This document shows, piece by piece, positions 1-10,805 of a stretch of 64,000 bases of DNA (the stretch's first letter is position 1; each line of letters starts with the position of its first letter). The position numbers and the translations under genes were made by a program. The DNA is from Arctopsyche grandis (Eukaryota > Arthropoda > Insecta > Trichoptera > Hydropsychidae): positions 30,170,290 to 30,234,289 of the forward strand of contig NC_135356.1 of the NCBI RefSeq assembly GCF_051622035.1, read 5' to 3'. Under the pieces are notes generated by a model, which had not been told where the DNA came from, did no database searches, and saw only the letters and a program-made list of their open reading frames with translations.

Positions 1-1122
1 ATTCGTTGTTTTGTGAGAGAATGGACGTCTTCAAATACATAAAATAAAAATACGAAAAATAAATTTATTTGTGATTGAACCGATTCAGTAAAATATTAAT
101 TTAAAATCTTTCTTGAAAACAAAAAATATACGAACTTTCGGAAAAATAAACGTTACACATCTGTTTTTGAGACAAAATAAAGTAAAGGGGACCTTTCTAT
201 AGAATGAACAATTTCTAAGAATTTTACCCAAGGCATACATACCACTTAAAAACCAAAATATACTTGCTATGAAAATTTTTTTTTTCAAAGCACATAGCTT
301 GGATTATTTTATTAGTTACCCAAAAGTAACATACATAAGAAATAAATTTAGCATTCATAGATCCATAGTATCTCCATAATCATTTAATTCATGATATTTT
401 CTAAATTCACACTATTCCTTAATTTAGGGGGGCGAGTGTCTCCCTATGCCCCCCCCCCAAATTACGTCCCTGAAAAAAATGCATAATATTTTCAATTAAT
501 GTTAATCGAAAATCGGGATTTTGGGGAGGGGGCCCCTATCCTATATTTCTATATACATGGATGTGTCTATATGAGGAATAGATTTTATATTCGGAAACTG
601 TTTAAAATTGTGTAAAATCTTACTATATCGTCGAAGTATAATCAAATGTTATTTTGAAAGTATGAAGTAAATTTAAAATCGCTGGTTGATGATGAATCGT
701 CCTATAAAAATTGTTTTAAACAATTCAGTTTATATTATTCACGGAAATTTGTTTATTCCCATTTTTATTTCAGTAGGTAGTTGTTGCATAGGTATTGGTA
801 TATATGTACATAATATTGAGGTTAGAAATGGGCCCGGCAAAAGGGCCCACGCAAATGTTGAAACTTACATCGAGCCTAATAAAAAAAAGGTTACCGATCC
901 TTGGGCTGTTAAAGCAGGTATTAGTTGTTTGTGTATATCGTAAGAAATTTGTTTTGTTGAAATACCCAAACTTTAGGTCTCAAAGTGCAATATCCTATAA
1001 ATTTTAACACACTTGAAATAGTTAAAAAGTTATTTAATTTTACTGAGCGCCTATATTTTCTAACAGATAATGGGGCCCACATGCCATCGGGCATGTTCGC
1101 TTGTATGGCCAGTCCGCCACTG
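1..1122 (+). mobile_element. Right-hand part of a non-autonomous hAT element
   Basis: This stretch ends with CCAGTCCGCCACTG, the inverse of the CAGTGGCGGACTGG start seen at 12479, 29802 and 39504. Its inner sequence (a GTTGAAACTTACAT block, then GGGCCCACATGCCATCGGGC) matches the right ends of those three elements. The left part lies outside the window. Short reading frames here have no recognisable domain and are not genes. TATATAGC follows the end, but no matching duplication can be seen because the other end is missing. Confidence 0.8.
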
Positions 1123-2661
1123 TATATAGCAAAAGGTAATACAAAGCTACAAAAGCAATTAATTTTTTCAATGTCCTTAATTTAGTTCACTCGCCATTAG
1201 GTGGGAAATCCTTTTTAAATCTTCTGTCTTAGTTTAAGGGCTATTTGCAAAGACATGTTATAACATTTATCAGTCTATGTTACTACGCCATCTGTTGATA
1301 TCGCGTCGAAAAATAACTAAATAAAAAAATTTACTACTATTGGTTTGAAACTCGGCTACTGCTGGTTTGAAACTCGAAATTAGGTGAATTTGTCTTTCAA
1401 TATAAAGATATTAGCTGAATTTACCATTCGGTCTATAGATTTTCAGTAGAAGCATCATTAGTGGAATAGCATTAGGTGAATTGATTTAGGTTTATTGCAT
1501 TCGACCAATTTACCTGCTCCCCAATAGGGGACAAAGCAAAATGCGTCAGTGTTAGCTAGAAGGTTCGAGTGAGTACACTTCAATATTTCACGTGCCATAA
1601 TACATTAAAATATTTCATATTATACAAATATCTCTTCCAGGTGAAGAAATGGTGGTCTAATTGGACAATCTTTTGAATCCGCTGTTTCTCACATTCACAT
1701 TCTTCGGTACATCTGGAGAAAATCATTTGCGAAGACTGCTGCTTTGCTGTTCTTAAGACAGGACTGCTCTGACGTGAGGTCATTGGAGATTTTTCACAAA
1801 AATGTATGTATAAGTAGAAACGGAGTCTTGCTACATAATTTTAAAAGTACTTAAATCAATATCTATACTATTTCGTTTTTTCAGAAGAATTCAACATGGA
1901 AGATTCACCGAGTGCACTATCTTTTGAATCCGTTGTTTCGGCACATCAACTTTAGATAGTCTTTAATTAATATTATGTATTAGATGTATTTTGAACATTT
2001 ACAAGGATTGGTAATAGGTTTATATATAGATCGAATTCATTCACATTTTAAGTAGGCCTATTACCCATAATGTACAAACTTTATAAGTCACATGTGAATA
2101 TAACTGTTATATGTATATAAATAAAAATGATTAAAAAAAATTGATTGTTTGACAAAACACTTATTACACACATCTTTATAATGTACGCATAGGAATCATT
2201 GATTTGAAAAAAACTAGATATATTTGGGTTATATATTCCCCAAGGTACTCACTCACATTTAACATTTTTATAAACGATATATAATAAATATATTTAAAGA
2301 TGCTAAAACATTTTTCTCAATCTATATTCCATTCAGACACATTTAACAATGGCTGATATTTTATGTTTAAAATATTTTGTGATATTATACAAAAAAAAAT
2401 TTTGAACAATAACTTGAGCGAGTTTCCTTAACATTGGTGCTCGAACTTGTAACGAAAACGTTCTCAGCCATTATTGAATTTTTTTTTTTATATTCCTCAA
2501 ACACATATGTAGATATATCGGTAGTCATGGTTTAAAACAACAAATAAATATAAGTCATAAAGTATACTTTCAATAAATTTATTCTAGTAAATATGTCATT
2601 TCTAACTAAGTTTGCTCCTTGTGGTTGTTACGGGGACAAGTAGGAGATGGTGTAGAATATT
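1123..2661 (-). repeat. Dispersed 1.54-kb repeat R, copy 1 (inverted relative to copy 2)
   Basis: This segment is the near-identical reverse complement of 26935-28475. It begins at the TATATAGCAAAAGG edge next to the hAT end and runs to GGAGATGGTGTAGAA. A 67-codon minus-strand frame (1580-1783) is kept in both copies with one visible amino-acid difference (H versus L near its end), but the surrounding non-coding sequence is kept equally well, so this is not evidence for a gene. No terminal repeats or transposase were recognised. It is probably a non-autonomous element or a segmental duplicate. Confidence 0.75.
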
Positions 2662-2686
2662 ATAGTCACAGATTTTGTCAAATGAT

Positions 2687-3619
2687 TTAAGACAATAATA
2701 ACTTAAAATCTGGATAGAAACATACGTTGGCAATAAAGACCTTTGTGGGGTTGACAATATTATCATTAGTAGAAAAATAGAGTAATGTTGAGATTTGTAA
2801 AGACGTGTGTTTCAAATAGACATACATACATATGCTAGCAATAATTCGTGTGGGGTGAGTATTTGGGAGAGCATCCACATTACAATGGTAAGCGAGAAAA
2901 AAAAATTGTTTCAATCGAAGAAGAGGAGGAGGTTCGAAATCCTTTTTTATTATTGAATATTATTCCTTAGTCAAGTCGTTAGAAAAGTCAAGCTTTAAAC
3001 CATAAAAATATACATGTATGTAGTATATCTTTTTTAAATTTATTTATCGATCGATTTTGGATAAAAATATCGATATAGTATGACATTTATGAATGGAAAT
3101 TTGAAACAATTACAATATATGTACACGGTTATGTCGCAGGGCTAATGTAATCGAATGTGAATCGAATGAAATTGATTTCAGATAAGAGAAAAAATAATTT
3201 TAAATAAATAATAAGTTGACGAAATTGTATCAAAAGTCGATATTCTGAACGGAAAGCAAAACGTCAAAGCGCTGACGTTAACAATGCGTGACGTCACACT
3301 TTTCAACCATAGCTCTGAATTTTGAGACCATGTCTTTTTATTTACAAGCTTTTTTTAACTCTTTATTCTATTGCATAGCGTGTAAACATTTCGTCAATAT
3401 ACTAAGGTATTTCCTAACTTCCATTGTACTATACCATCAGATCAATAACAGAAGAAAAAATTATTATTTTTATATGACAGATTTGCTATCTTATAAACGG
3501 TAAGCGGACTATTCCGCAAAAGCGATCACGCGCAAGTCGAAGAATTCAAGGTCTTTAATAATATTACTGTTAGCTTGGCTGTCCATAACATGACGTTGAC
3601 AATTAATTTTATCGTCTAA
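2687..3619 (+). repeat. Left arm Y of a long inverted repeat
   Basis: From TTAAGACAATAATAACTT to ATCGTCTAA this is the reverse complement of 10806-11739, with scattered mismatches. A third copy in right-arm orientation lies at 24736-25440. The pairing continues inward past 3620 into the Harbinger-like end, so the total inverted repeat is over 1 kb. Small frames here (2687-2914, 3288-3503) are mirrored in the other arm and look fortuitous. Confidence 0.8.
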
Positions 3620-3684
3620 TGGTAACAGACTAAACCAACGACGATTTTGGGCCAACTTTTTAACCAGCAGGATAAAACCAGTAG

Positions 3685-4323
3685 TGTTCCGACCAAGTCT
3701 TCATGGTCAGCTTTCGTGGCGTTACGACCAAAGGAGCCGTTTTGGAGGGAGATCGGCGTCGAGCGCGCGTCCCCGCCTCCTATTCGTTTTCCGCTTCGGT
3801 CGAGTGAACATCTCTGTTCGCTACCGAGTTTGTTCCCACCACCGAGTCCCGATCAGCTCAGCCTGGATCGGCAGACGATACTGGAAGTACAGCTTCAGTA
3901 TACGTCCGGTGAGAAGTGAGGAAATCCTGGTCTTTCTTCGTCGAAGTCAGATCACGTAGTCACGTGAGGAGTGAAGTTATCATAACCTCTCGAACACGTG
4001 CGCGCTAATTTCACGACGGACTCCCCCCCCCCCCTGCTTATTCTCTGTATTTATACATATATAAAATACAGTCACCATACAAACAGAATTACAACCTGTT
4101 TTTATTATTATACAATTTCCTCCCTTTTTCCACATCACGCATCCCACGCACATTACGAAGGAGAAAGGGACATAGCAGAGCAGCCGACATCAGCAGAGAC
4201 CAGACCACCGACGACGAAGGAAGGCACCTTGAGGAAACCAGCCCCGCCCAAGCTTACCACTAGCTATCTCAGAAAAACGACTTCCGGGGTGCTCTCGAGT
4301 TGAACATCCCTGGAGTCTGTACA
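3685..4323 (+). repeat. 5' LTR of the BEL/Pao element
   Basis: Begins TGTTCCGACC and ends GTCTGTACA. It has the same length as the 3' LTR at 7244-7882 and no difference was noticed by eye. It includes a poly-C tract near 4023 and a TATA-like TATTTATACATATATAAAATAC near 4048-4070. Small frames that appear in both LTRs are not genes. Confidence 0.93.
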
Positions 4324-4497
4324 TTTGGTCCTTCGATTCCGTATGTCTTCAGAGCTGGTCTTCCAACGTCGTCGAATCCAGGTTGGTCGTAATTAGCATT
4401 TTTCTGTTGTTGTTGCTATTTTTTTTGGTCGTCAACGTCCATTTTGTTTTTTCCCGCGTCCATTTTTTCCTTTGTTTGATTTCGTCGCATTTCAATA

Positions 4498-6798
4498 ATG
4501 GCGTCTTTGAGTACGCTTAAAAATACGCGGAAAAGAATTCGCGCTCGGTTAACGAGAAACGCGAATCAATTGGGGTACGATCTGAGCATCTTCGAGCTCA
4601 GAATCAGGCTCGAAACAATCAGACCATTACTGTCTGAATTCGAAGCGATCCAAGCTCAGATAAACGAGCTGGACCAAGAAGAGGCGCAGGCCTCCGAATC
4701 CGTCGTGGACCTATTTGATAGGGAGCATATGGCCGCCTTCGTGCGATGCACCGAAGCAATCAATTTGCGTGAGCCGCAATTGAGCGCTTCACCGTTAGAT
4801 GGCGCTAACCTCACAATGTCACCTGTACCGCAATCAAATTCGGCAATAAAATTGCCCCGTTCGGAGTTGCCCACCTTCGAAGGCAACGTCCAAAATTGGC
4901 CGCTTTTTTCACAACGCTTCTTGGCCGCTATGGCCGGCGAGAGTTCGCAAATCGCCCGGTTCCAATACTTACTAGGAAGCCTAAAAGGAGAGCCCCAACG
5001 TTTAGTTGACGGCTTGGAATTAGCTTCAGATTCATTTACGAGCGCGTGGTCCATTTTGGATCAACGCTATAACAACAAAAAAATTGTTGTTCAGTATCAC
5101 CTTCAGGCATTGCTTGAAGCCGAGCCAGTCGTGAGCAACAATCACGTCAGTCTGCGTCGTCTCATAGATGATGCCAACATGCATGTACGTGCGCTCGTTA
5201 ACTTGGGCGTCCGGGTCGAGACCTGGAACGAGATTCTGGTGATGTTTATCACCAGAAAACTCGACCGGAGTACACTTCAGCAATGGGAGCTTCAGACTCC
5301 CAAGTATGAAGACTGCACGTTTAGCAAAATAATGCATTTTCTAACGTGCCAGTGCCAATCGATGGAAAATGCCGACTTCGTCTTAAAAGGCGAGTCGAAT
5401 CCTCGACCAAGAACCATTACGAATCCGAAGGCAGCAGTTCTGCATGTGAGGAGGGAACGCCCCTCCTGCATCAGTTGCAGCGGAAGTCATTCTCTGCTAG
5501 CCTGTCCATCATTCCGCCAAATGAGCGGTGATGAGCGTAGGTCGAACGCCATAAAACGTCGACTATGTCTCAACTGCTTGAGGCCAGGGCACATAGTTCA
5601 CGCGTGCCAAACAAAGCAGAGATGCTTCAAATGCGGTCATGCCCATCACACCATGTTACATGACTCAACTCCATACCAAACTTCGCCTTCAAATAAGGCC
5701 AAACATTATCGGAGCCCCAAGAAATCAGAGAACGCCAAACCCGTAAAATCATCGTTGGTTTTACACTCGGTGAGACGCGTATCGCCTTCTCACGCCCGAA
5801 TTGTCCTGTTATCCACCGTGGAAGTACAAGTTCGCGGCGGAGATGGGCGTTCGCACAAGGTTCGAGCATTGTTAGATAACGGCTCCGAACTCAACCTCAT
5901 CTCTGAAGACTTAAGAAGGCGACTCGCCTTAAAGTCGAAAAGGATGGACGTCAACCTGGTAGGAATAGGTTCAAATAGGACGTCCATTACTAGTGGCGCG
6001 GTAATTCGAATTCTACCGCGCATCCCCAATCAGGGCTCCAGTGTTGATCTCGATTGCGCAATCATGCCCGAGATCGCGAATCAACTTCCATCGCGCAACG
6101 TGTCCGAGATTCGGAGCCATTTGCCGCTTCATCTCCCCCTTGCCGATCCATCATTCGATATTCCCGGTACAGTGGATATGGTGATAGGCAGCGACGCCTA
6201 TCATGCGATGTTACGCAATGGCAAACGTACCATTTTAGTTCCCTCCAAGTCACGCGGTGACAGAGGAGGACGCATCGCGATGATGAATACAGCTTTCGGC
6301 TGGATATTGGGCGGCTCTCTAGAAGCGCCCACAGTTTCAAGCGATTCTCGGAATTGCCATCACACAACGGGTCGTGATCCGTTATCTTGTTTTGGCGCGA
6401 GACGTCCAGTCAAGACAGTTACGCGTCCCCTGGACGAATCGCGTATTTCCGCGGTACGAAGATTCCGCTTGCCGAAGCGCAATGTACCCGCGCCCTTTAA
6501 CCCTCACATCTTTCGACCTTCCCAACCCAGCTCCCATAAATCCTGGCCAGTTCCTAGTTGGCGCACCACTAGTTGCGCAACAGCAGGAGGATCTGGTCGA
6601 TCAGCCCGGAGCGAGGGTGCTACCACACCAGCACATGCAGCAGCGGCCCCTGGCAGACAGGGGCACAGGAGTAGGTCCTACTACTCCTCCATCAGCAACA
6701 CCAAGCGAGCAGTCCGGCGAGTAGCTCGACTGCCAGTCGAGCAGCACTCAGTGAATTTGTGCAACGGTGTGGCGAACGTTCATAACGTCCCACATTAA
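4498..6798 (+). CDS. BEL/Pao Gag-protease polyprotein, truncated
   Basis: A 766-codon frame starting 175 bp after the 5' LTR. Residues 1-110 are helical and charged. About 118-300 match the DUF1759-type Gag region of BEL/Pao elements (LPTFEGNVQNW, SAWSILDQRY, LDRSTLQQWEL). Cysteine-rich zinc-knuckle-like segments lie at about 325-390 (CISCSGSH, CLNCLRPGH, CFKCGHAHH). An aspartic-protease region (DUF1758-like) follows at about 435-600, with LLDNGSELNLIS; the canonical DS/T-G is DNG here. After about residue 620 the frame leaves normal Pol sequence because of an internal deletion, and the last 100 or so residues are out of the original frame. Capsid and protease functions are inferred from family knowledge. 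Confidence 0.88.
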   Translation: MASLSTLKNTRKRIRARLTRNANQLGYDLSIFELRIRLETIRPLLSEFEAIQAQINELDQEEAQASESVVDLFDREHMAAFVRCTEAINLREPQLSASPLDGANLTMSPVPQSNSAIKLPRSELPTFEGNVQNWPLFSQRFLAAMAGESSQIARFQYLLGSLKGEPQRLVDGLELASDSFTSAWSILDQRYNNKKIVVQYHLQALLEAEPVVSNNHVSLRRLIDDANMHVRALVNLGVRVETWNEILVMFITRKLDRSTLQQWELQTPKYEDCTFSKIMHFLTCQCQSMENADFVLKGESNPRPRTITNPKAAVLHVRRERPSCISCSGSHSLLACPSFRQMSGDERRSNAIKRRLCLNCLRPGHIVHACQTKQRCFKCGHAHHTMLHDSTPYQTSPSNKAKHYRSPKKSENAKPVKSSLVLHSVRRVSPSHARIVLLSTVEVQVRGGDGRSHKVRALLDNGSELNLISEDLRRRLALKSKRMDVNLVGIGSNRTSITSGAVIRILPRIPNQGSSVDLDCAIMPEIANQLPSRNVSEIRSHLPLHLPLADPSFDIPGTVDMVIGSDAYHAMLRNGKRTILVPSKSRGDRGGRIAMMNTAFGWILGGSLEAPTVSSDSRNCHHTTGRDPLSCFGARRPVKTVTRPLDESRISAVRRFRLPKRNVPAPFNPHIFRPSQPSSHKSWPVPSWRTTSCATAGGSGRSARSEGATTPAHAAAAPGRQGHRSRSYYSSISNTKRAVRRVARLPVEQHSVNLCNGVANVHNVPH
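6374..6724 (+). pseudogene. Remnant of BEL/Pao integrase C-terminal tail
   Basis: In the frame +2 relative to Gag, residues around INPGQFLVGAPL match the conserved segment downstream of the integrase core in BEL/Pao polyproteins (usually LTPGHFLIGRPL). A proline- and glutamine-rich tail follows and ends at a stop near 6724. Everything between protease and this tail is deleted; the junction lies somewhere in about 6370-6480. From 6800 to 7243 the sequence is T/G-rich, non-coding and leads into the 3' LTR. Confidence 0.7.
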
Positions 6799-7243
6799 AG
6801 TTGGCGCGTTGTTTGTATCTGTGTTGTGGATTCAGTTTATGTGTTTTAACTTAAGTTTTTGAGTTGCTTTTCTTTTATGCTTCTCTTGTTGGTTTGATTG
6901 GTGCTTTGTAATAGAGCTATCAGGATAGATTGGGACATATAACGATTGAACAATATTGTTACCTAGCATTGGTGTTGGTTATTTGTTGGTGTTTTGGTTG
7001 TTTGTTTGTCTATTTTTTGTTTGTTTCTTGCCGGCTTAGTCAGCTGCTTATGTAGGATGGGAAACTGACGGTGGACTAATGTTATTTTGTTTGCTGACTG
7101 GGTTATTTTGTTGTGTTGTTTTTTATTTTGTTGTTATTTTTTTGCTTATTTGCTTGGTTTTTGTGTATTTCATTAGTCGCTTGTGCACCATTAATTCTTG
7201 TTTGTTTTGGAATTCGATCCTCTGACTTCCAACGGGGGGAGTA

Positions 7244-7882
7244 TGTTCCGACCAAGTCTTCATGGTCAGCTTTCGTGGCGTTACGACCAAAGGAGCCGTT
7301 TTGGAGGGAGATCGGCGTCGAGCGCGCGTCCCCGCCTCCTATTCGTTTTCCGCTTCGGTCGAGTGAACATCTCTGTTCGCTACCGAGTTTGTTCCCACCA
7401 CCGAGTCCCGATCAGCTCAGCCTGGATCGGCAGACGATACTGGAAGTACAGCTTCAGTATACGTCCGGTGAGAAGTGAGGAAATCCTGGTCTTTCTTCGT
7501 CGAAGTCAGATCACGTAGTCACGTGAGGAGTGAAGTTATCATAACCTCTCGAACACGTGCGCGCTAATTTCACGACGGACTCCCCCCCCCCCCTGCTTAT
7601 TCTCTGTATTTATACATATATAAAATACAGTCACCATACAAACAGAATTACAACCTGTTTTTATTATTATACAATTTCCTCCCTTTTTCCACATCACGCA
7701 TCCCACGCACATTACGAAGGAGAAAGGGACATAGCAGAGCAGCCGACATCAGCAGAGACCAGACCACCGACGACGAAGGAAGGCACCTTGAGGAAACCAG
7801 CCCCGCCCAAGCTTACCACTAGCTATCTCAGAAAAACGACTTCCGGGGTGCTCTCGAGTTGAACATCCCTGGAGTCTGTACA
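7244..7882 (+). repeat. 3' LTR of the BEL/Pao element
   Basis: TGTTCCGACC...GTCTGTACA, 639 bp, matching the 5' LTR, and followed by the AGTAG target duplication. The AACGGGGGGAG tract just before it is a plausible polypurine tract. Confidence 0.93.
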
Positions 7883-8540
7883 AGTAGCGTACAAAATATC
7901 TAAATAAAAATTAAATTTAAAAATTGAAATTAAATATCAAAATTAAAACTATTATTATTATATTAAAATTAAATTCAAATATCAAAATAAAATTATAATC
8001 GTTATATTGGTATACACATTCCGCGGGTCTCACTTGGAGATGTTAGGATAGCAATTTTGAAGCTGAAGGGGTCTGTGGGCCTGACGGTGTGCCCCCTGAC
8101 GTATTAAAGGCATGCTGTAATTCGCTCTTAGAGCCTCTTCAGTTTATTTTTAACCTTATTCTAGGTTCTGGTAATTATCCTGAAAAATGGAAATTATCTA
8201 GAGTCATTCCCATTCATAAAAGTGGCTCTAAAAATGAGGTTGAAAATTACAGACCTATTGCTATCATCTCGGCTATTCCCAAAATTTTCGATAATATCCT
8301 TCACCGTTTGATTCTTTTGCAGTTCAAAAGATTGTTGTGTGATGAGCAGCATGGTTTTTCACCATGTCGTTCCACTACCACTAATCTTGCCTGCTTTTCA
8401 TATTATACCATGTCTAAAGTTGACCGTGGACAACAAGTTGATGTAGCCTACTTTGACTTTCGAAAAGCATTTGATCTTGTCAACAATGACGCTCTTATGA
8501 TCAGATTAGCTGAAGTGGACTTTTCTCCAAGTCTTCTTAA

Positions 8541-9496
8541 CCCTTTGGCTGCTACGAGGTTTTTCAATGTCCAAGCGAAAAATGCTAACATTTGTAATTA
8601 CTTTATAAAAAAATAAATATAATATATTTTTTTACATACTTGCTTCGCCGAACGCGCGTAATTTTTTTAATACTTTATATACATTTTTAAGAAGCAGTTG
8701 TGGACTCGCGCTCTCTCTTTCTGTCTTGCTTTTACATGCGTGCGTGCGAAAGAGATACCTACATATATACACTAAATAAGTTTTGACGATTGTTTCCGAC
8801 GCATTATTTTTTTCAATAATCTATTTTTAGACATCGATGTATTTGTCGTTGTTAAAACATGCGATACATTTGAAACAGGTAGCGGTCTTTCTCTCTTTCT
8901 TTCTTGGTTTTGATTGTGTATGTGTGAGCGAGACACACAAGGATGCGAAGTTTCTAATAATCAAATAATTTTTCAACATGTATCATAAACATTTTGTATG
9001 CATTTCAGTTGCATTTGATTGATTGCACGAATTCGTGACGTCTCGTGACCTATATAATTGAAAGCGGATTTCTATTGTTTTTTGCCATTTATTTTAACTC
9101 TGCAAAATGATATCGGACAGTGAAAGTGACGAAAGCGAAATAATAGCTCCTCGCCGAGGAACTCGACAAATCAGCAACTCTACTGATTCTGAAAATGAAT
9201 TTATCGACAATAATCAATTCCCAAGTAATAACTCCTTATATGACTTTGACAACGAACCCGAAATTTACTTTGATGATGAACCCGAAATTGAAGAGCTTTT
9301 AAAAAATTGATAAATATTTATAAAGCTCGATTGAAAAATAAATATGAATACGTATATAAAAAAAATGTTTCGTGCCACTGATGCGCTGGCAAAGAAAGTA
9401 ATGAAATACGACAATTAATGACGTCAACAACGATCGTCGTAGCAATCTTCGCCGATTTCAAAACAACGATTTATCGTTGTTGTAGCAGCCAAAGGG
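8541..9496 (+). mobile_element. Non-autonomous piggyBac element
   Basis: Perfect inverted ends CCCTTTGGCTGCTAC / GTAGCAGCCAAAGGG are flanked by TTAA on both sides (8537-8540 and 9497-9500), the hallmark of piggyBac insertion. It is 956 bp long, so most of the transposase is lost. It sits in the middle of the LINE reverse-transcriptase frame and is therefore younger than the LINE insertion. Confidence 0.93.
9107..9310 (+). pseudogene. Residual N-terminus of a piggyBac transposase
   Basis: A 67-codon frame rich in Ser, Asp and Glu (SDSESDESE near the start, then EPEIYFDDEPEIEEL). Acidic serine-rich N-termini like this are typical of piggyBac transposases. The DDD catalytic region and the C-terminal zinc finger are missing. 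It is a remnant inside an internally deleted copy; no function is expected. Confidence 0.65.
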
Positions 9497-10805
9497 TTAA
9501 ACTCTTTGCTTCTTATCTTAGTGATAGGAAGCAATTTGTTAGATATGGTATTTATGAATCTCCTTCATTTTTTACGCGATCTGTTGTAACTCAGGGGTCC
9601 ACCTTAGGCCCTTTACTATTTACAATAATCATTAATAACCTCCCTAAAGTACTACGCAATGCTTCATGTCTCTTGTTTGCAGACGACGTTAAACTATTCT
9701 TTGCTGTTAAGGATGAGAGGCAAGCCCCTCTCCTTCAAGCTGATATTAACGCTGTTTTAGAGTTCAGTTCCAGTTTAGGGCTTGAACTGAATACTAGTAA
9801 ATGTGCCATTATGAGTTATGGACGTGCGAATTCGCTCTATTGTCACGGATATTCCATTGGATCCGTATTGTTGAAGCGGGTGGAATCAATGGTAGACTTG
9901 GGTATCACTTTTGATCCTCAATTCACCTTTCACAACCACATCAAGACAATTGCTGACGTTTCCTTTCGTCGACTTGGATTTGTCTTGAGATATGCTAGAT
10001 TATTTTCCAACCCCTTGTCTTCTCGCTTGCTTTTCAACTCGCTTGTTAGAAGTAAGCTAGAGTATAATGCAATTGTATGGAATCCGCATGAAGCAAACTA
10101 CTCTCTTATTATAGAAAAAGTGCAAAAAGCATTTCTTCGTTTTCTTTATAAGAAAGAGTATGGGTACTACCCATATCTCTATCCTACTCCTTTCCTTTTG
10201 GGCATGCTTGGGTATAATTCCCTTGAACTTCGGAGAAACTTCTCGTTAATTCGTTTCGTTCTCCAGCTATTGCGTGGTAATACGTCATGCCCGTTGTTGC
10301 TGGAACAGTTGGGACTTTATGTCCCTAATAATTATGTGCGTGGTAGACATCATCATTTGATGGTTGTACCTGCTGCTCGCACAGTTCTTTTTCGAATGGT
10401 AACCTGCGCTCATCATTACTTTCTTAATTTGAATGTGATGAATGAGTGGAATCTTAATCTACTCTCTTCCATTTGGGCCTCGCTGTGATTTTATTTTTTA
10501 TTCATATTTTGTTTTATTTTATTTTACTTTTTCTTTCTCCTTTGTACATTTTTATATACTATTTTAATTTTGTTCAGTGTAAACAAAGAATGGGATTTAT
10601 GGATTTATGGATTTTATTTTTAATTTTTACACTTTTGCTATTTTTTTTGAATTTAATTTTAATATAATAATAATAGTTTTAATTTTGATATTTAATTTCA
10701 ATTTTTAAATTTAATTTTTATTTAGATATTTTGTACGCTACTGGTTTTATCCTGCTGGTTAAAAAGTTGGCCCAAAATCGACGTTGGTTTAGTCCGTAAG
10801 CACCA

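Larger units (their letters stand above)
3685..7882 (+). mobile_element. Internally deleted BEL/Pao LTR retrotransposon
   Basis: Two 639-bp LTRs (TGTTCC...TACA) bound the element, and a 5-bp target duplication AGTAG lies at 3680-3684 and 7883-7887. The sequence just after the 5' LTR (TTTGGTCCTTCGATTCC) resembles the usual BEL/Pao primer-binding region. The interior encodes Gag and protease, then jumps to an integrase C-terminal tail. Reverse transcriptase, RNase H and the integrase core are missing, so any mobility must depend on another copy. LTRs look identical on reading, indicating recent insertion. Confidence 0.92.
8012..10640 (+). pseudogene. 5'-truncated LINE (Jockey/CR1-like reverse transcriptase)
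   Basis: Before the piggyBac insertion (to 8540) the frame shows GPDGVPPDVLKACC, a NYRPIAI motif and a D-F-RKAFD segment, which are palm blocks of a non-LTR reverse transcriptase. From 9501 it continues with SYLSDRKQFVRYG, QGSTLGPLLF and the catalytic LLFADD box, then thumb and C-terminal sequence to a stop at 10488. An A/T-rich 3' tail follows. The 956-bp insert plus one TTAA is all that interrupts the frame. ORF1, endonuclease and the RT start are absent. A related LINE lies at 34386-35633. The exact clade is uncertain. Confidence 0.85.
3620..10805. mobile_element. Harbinger-like non-autonomous transposon with nested insertions
   Basis: Terminal inverted repeats: left TGG..ACTAAACCAACGACG..TTTTGGGCC, right its inverse ending GTAAGCACCA. 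Family copies at 33872-36443, 53342 (right end), 24735 (right end) and 58609 (left end) share TIRs starting TGGTGC or TGGTCC. Where both ends survive they are flanked by TAA, a 3-bp TWA duplication typical of PIF/Harbinger transposons. Here the flanks are TAA and TTA, which fits the surrounding palindrome. No Harbinger transposase was found. Inside sit a BEL/Pao element (3685-7882) and a LINE (about 8012-10640). Confidence 0.6.

Noticed and set aside
3647..4303. Frames of 90-101 codons in the 5' LTR, repeated at 7113-7862
   Set aside because: They recur in both LTRs, overlap each other and have no domain; they are LTR sequence.
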